Below, piece after piece: positions 6,918-8,319 of a DNA stretch of 8,319 nt. The translations under genes were made by a program, and so were the position numbers. A model generated the notes under the pieces. The model saw only the letters and a list, made by a program, of their open reading frames with translations. It was not told the DNA's origin and did no database searches. The DNA is taken from positions 1 to 8,319 of the forward strand of contig JAICLN010000187.1 in NCBI GenBank assembly GCA_025925615.1, given 5' to 3'. The stretch comes from Actinomycetospora sp. (GTDB lineage: Bacteria > Actinomycetota > Actinomycetes > Mycobacteriales > Pseudonocardiaceae). Each line of letters opens with the position of its first letter. Positions within the stretch are counted from its first letter, which is position 1.

Positions 6918-6948
6918 TCGACGATGCTGTCAGTGGCGGAATCGTCGA
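6918..6948. promoter_or_regulatory. 8-bp perfect inverted repeat, candidate operator
   Basis: TCGACGAT (6918-6925) and ATCGTCGA (6941-6948) are perfect inverted repeats with a 15-base spacer. Their centres are 23 bases apart, about two helical turns, so both half-sites would face the same side of the DNA as for a dimeric regulator. The site lies 112 bases upstream of the amidohydrolase start and 186 upstream of the kinase start. A hairpin in an upstream leader is the alternative. Confidence 0.4.
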
Positions 6949-7133
6949 ACGCCGCCCGAGACGAGCGGCGGGTTGACGCAGGTCACCGGGTCAGCGGCCC
7001 GCAGACCCCGGTCGTCGCCCGACGAGCGGTCGCACAGCCCGTGACGGGGGGCGGGGTCGGGTTGTGCACCACCGATCAGCGGTGGGTGGTCCGGACGGGT
7101 GGGGCGGTGGTCACCGCAGACCGGGACGCCATC

Positions 7134-8319
7134 ATGGGGGGTGTGAGTCCCCGCCCCGCCGAGACGCGCCGCCTGGTCGGGCGCTACCGCCTGGACTCCG
7201 AGCTCGGGCGGGGCGCCATGGGCACGGTGTGGTCGGCGTACGACGAGGTCCTGCACCGTCCGGTCGCGGTCAAGGAGGTGCGGCTCTCGCTGGTGCCGGT
7301 CTCCGAGCGGGCCATCGTGCGGGAGCGGACGCTGCGCGAGGCGCGGGCGACCGCGATGCTCAGCCACCCCAACGTCGTCACCCTCTACGACGTCGTCGAG
7401 GTCGACTCCGAGCCCTACGTCGTCATGGAGCTGCTGCCCTCGCGCAGCCTCGCCTCCTACATCGCCGATGCCGGGACGCTCAGCCAGGGCGAGACCGCCG
7501 AGATCGGTTCCGCGGTCGCGTCCGCGCTCATGACCGCCCACCGCGCCGGCATCACCCTCCGCGACGTCAAGCCCGGCAACGTGCTCATCGGCACCGACGG
7601 CCAGATCAAGCTCACCGACTTCGGGATCGCCCGCAACGCGGCCGAGTCGTCGATGACGCAGACGGGCACGGTGCTCGGCTCGCCGCCCTACATCGCGCCC
7701 GAGGTGGCGATGGGCCGCGCGGTCGGTCCGCCGGCGGACCGGTGGGGGCTCGGCGCGACACTGTTCGCCTGCCTCGAGGGCCGGCCGCCCTACGACGCGG
7801 GCGACCCGGTCTCCACGGTGTCCGCCGTCGTCCACGGCGACATCCCCCGGCCGACGGGTCACGGCCCGGTCCAGGACGTCGTGCGCGGGCTGATGGTGAA
7901 GGACCCGACGCTGCGCATGCCGCTGCCCGCGGTGCGCCGGCGGTTGCGTCCGCTCATGGCCGACCCCGAGGGCCCGATGCTCTCCGCGCCGCCCGCCCCC
8001 GCGACGACGGAGTTCCGCCTCCCGCAGGCGTCGCGCTCCGGCGACGCCCCGCGCTCCGGTCTGCTCCCCACCCAGGGCCGCAGCGGGACGCTCGTCGAGG
8101 GCGTCCAGCCCGCCGACGAGCGCCCGCGGCCGGTCAGCCCCACTCCCAGCCCGGCGCCCCGCCAGCCGTCGCCCACACCGCCCGCCGCCCGCACCGCCCC
8201 GCTTATCGGCGGGCCCGCCGGCGACGCCACCCCCGCGGAGGACGCCGACCCCCGGGACGCCGCCGCGGCACCCTCCGAGGCCGAGGCGCCGGAGAGCGCC
8301 GGCACGGACGAGGACGGCG
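7134..8319 (+). CDS. Serine/threonine protein kinase (Hanks type), N-terminal part; 3' end outside window
   Basis: The frame is open from 7134 to the window end: 395 whole codons with no stop. Kinase domain about residues 18-275: glycine loop ELGRGAMGTVW (23-33), VAVKEV with Lys47, helix-C Glu69 in LREAR, the catalytic loop reading LRDVKPGNVL (Asp144, Lys146, Asn149), TDFGIAR (161-167), and GSPPYIAPE (182-190). Thr residues at 175-179 are likely activation-loop phosphorylation sites. The HRD His is replaced by Leu142, and DRWGLG (202-207) has Arg where a hydrophobic residue is usual. From about 285 on, the chain is rich in Pro, Ala, Ser and acidic residues, typical of the linker before a membrane helix or sensor domain, neither of which is reached. 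I chose ATG 7134 because GGGA lies seven bases upstream; GTG 7143 is the alternative. Long frames on the opposite strand are shadows. Confidence 0.93.
   Translation, partial: MGGVSPRPAETRRLVGRYRLDSELGRGAMGTVWSAYDEVLHRPVAVKEVRLSLVPVSERAIVRERTLREARATAMLSHPNVVTLYDVVEVDSEPYVVMELLPSRSLASYIADAGTLSQGETAEIGSAVASALMTAHRAGITLRDVKPGNVLIGTDGQIKLTDFGIARNAAESSMTQTGTVLGSPPYIAPEVAMGRAVGPPADRWGLGATLFACLEGRPPYDAGDPVSTVSAVVHGDIPRPTGHGPVQDVVRGLMVKDPTLRMPLPAVRRRLRPLMADPEGPMLSAPPAPATTEFRLPQASRSGDAPRSGLLPTQGRSGTLVEGVQPADERPRPVSPTPSPAPRQPSPTPPAARTAPLIGGPAGDATPAEDADPRDAAAAPSEAEAPESAGTDEDG

Larger units (their letters stand above)
6807..7133. other. Divergent spacer between the amidohydrolase and kinase genes
   Basis: This 327-base stretch should hold the promoters of both divergent genes. 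I found the amidohydrolase ribosome binding site and an 8-bp inverted repeat, but no convincing -35/-10 pair for either direction. A TTGACG at 6973-6978 lacks a partner at 17-18 bases. GGTCACCG occurs twice (6981-6988 and 7110-7117). Short open frames here (for example ATG 6862 to stop 7044) lack ribosome binding sites and are Arg/Pro/Ser-rich, so I do not call them genes. Confidence 0.6.

Noticed and set aside
6862..7044. Small 60-residue open frame in the divergent spacer
   Set aside because: No ribosome binding site, Arg/Pro/Ser-rich composition, and it would cover the probable promoter region.
6930..7862. 310-codon open frame on the - strand
   Set aside because: It lies opposite the kinase domain, whose catalytic motifs are unmistakable on the + strand. 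Its own translation has no motif.
7859..8305. 148-codon open frame on the - strand, Gly/Ala/Ser-rich
   Set aside because: Antisense of the kinase's proline-rich linker. The + frame continues unbroken from the kinase domain.

Overview
The window comes from a very GC-rich actinobacterium. Third codon positions are almost always G or C, GTG starts are used, and the proteins most resemble those of Pseudonocardiaceae and relatives (Pseudonocardia, Actinomycetospora); the genus is an inference. All six protein genes look like intact chromosomal housekeeping or accessory genes. I see no phage, insertion sequence, CRISPR array, tRNA or rRNA.

Layout from left to right: the 3' half of a glycerol kinase gene (glpK, + strand, cut by the window start) converges, with only 10 bases between stop codons, on a flavoprotein disulfide reductase of the LpdA / NAD(P)H-quinone dehydrogenase type (- strand, 724-2127). 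A 174-base divergent spacer separates lpdA from a small gamma-glutamylcyclotransferase-fold protein (+ strand, 2302-2766), which appears to be read from a leaderless transcript. A 232-base convergent spacer follows. It holds the most striking non-coding structure here, a 27-bp-arm imperfect palindrome at 2825-2889. Next come the Tex-family RNA-binding protein (- strand, 2999-5416), a 148-base gap, an M20D-type amidohydrolase (- strand, 5565-6806), a 327-base divergent spacer with an 8-bp perfect inverted repeat, and a serine/threonine protein kinase (+ strand, 7134 to beyond the window end).

The genes do not form one pathway. GlpK and LpdA can be linked loosely: glycerol 3-phosphate made by GlpK is usually oxidised by a quinone-linked dehydrogenase, and LpdA-type enzymes pass NAD(P)H electrons to quinones. 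From memory, M. tuberculosis lpdA sits beside glpD2 and near the M20 genes amiA1/amiB1, so glycerol, lpdA and amidohydrolase genes may be an old actinobacterial neighbourhood. Tex and the kinase have independent roles in transcription/RNA and in signalling.

I found no convincing new multi-gene system. The points worth checking are the palindromic element between convergent genes, the kinase whose HRD motif reads LRD, the LpdA protein that has the cysteine pair but not the catalytic His-Glu pair, and the inverted repeat in the kinase/amidohydrolase spacer.
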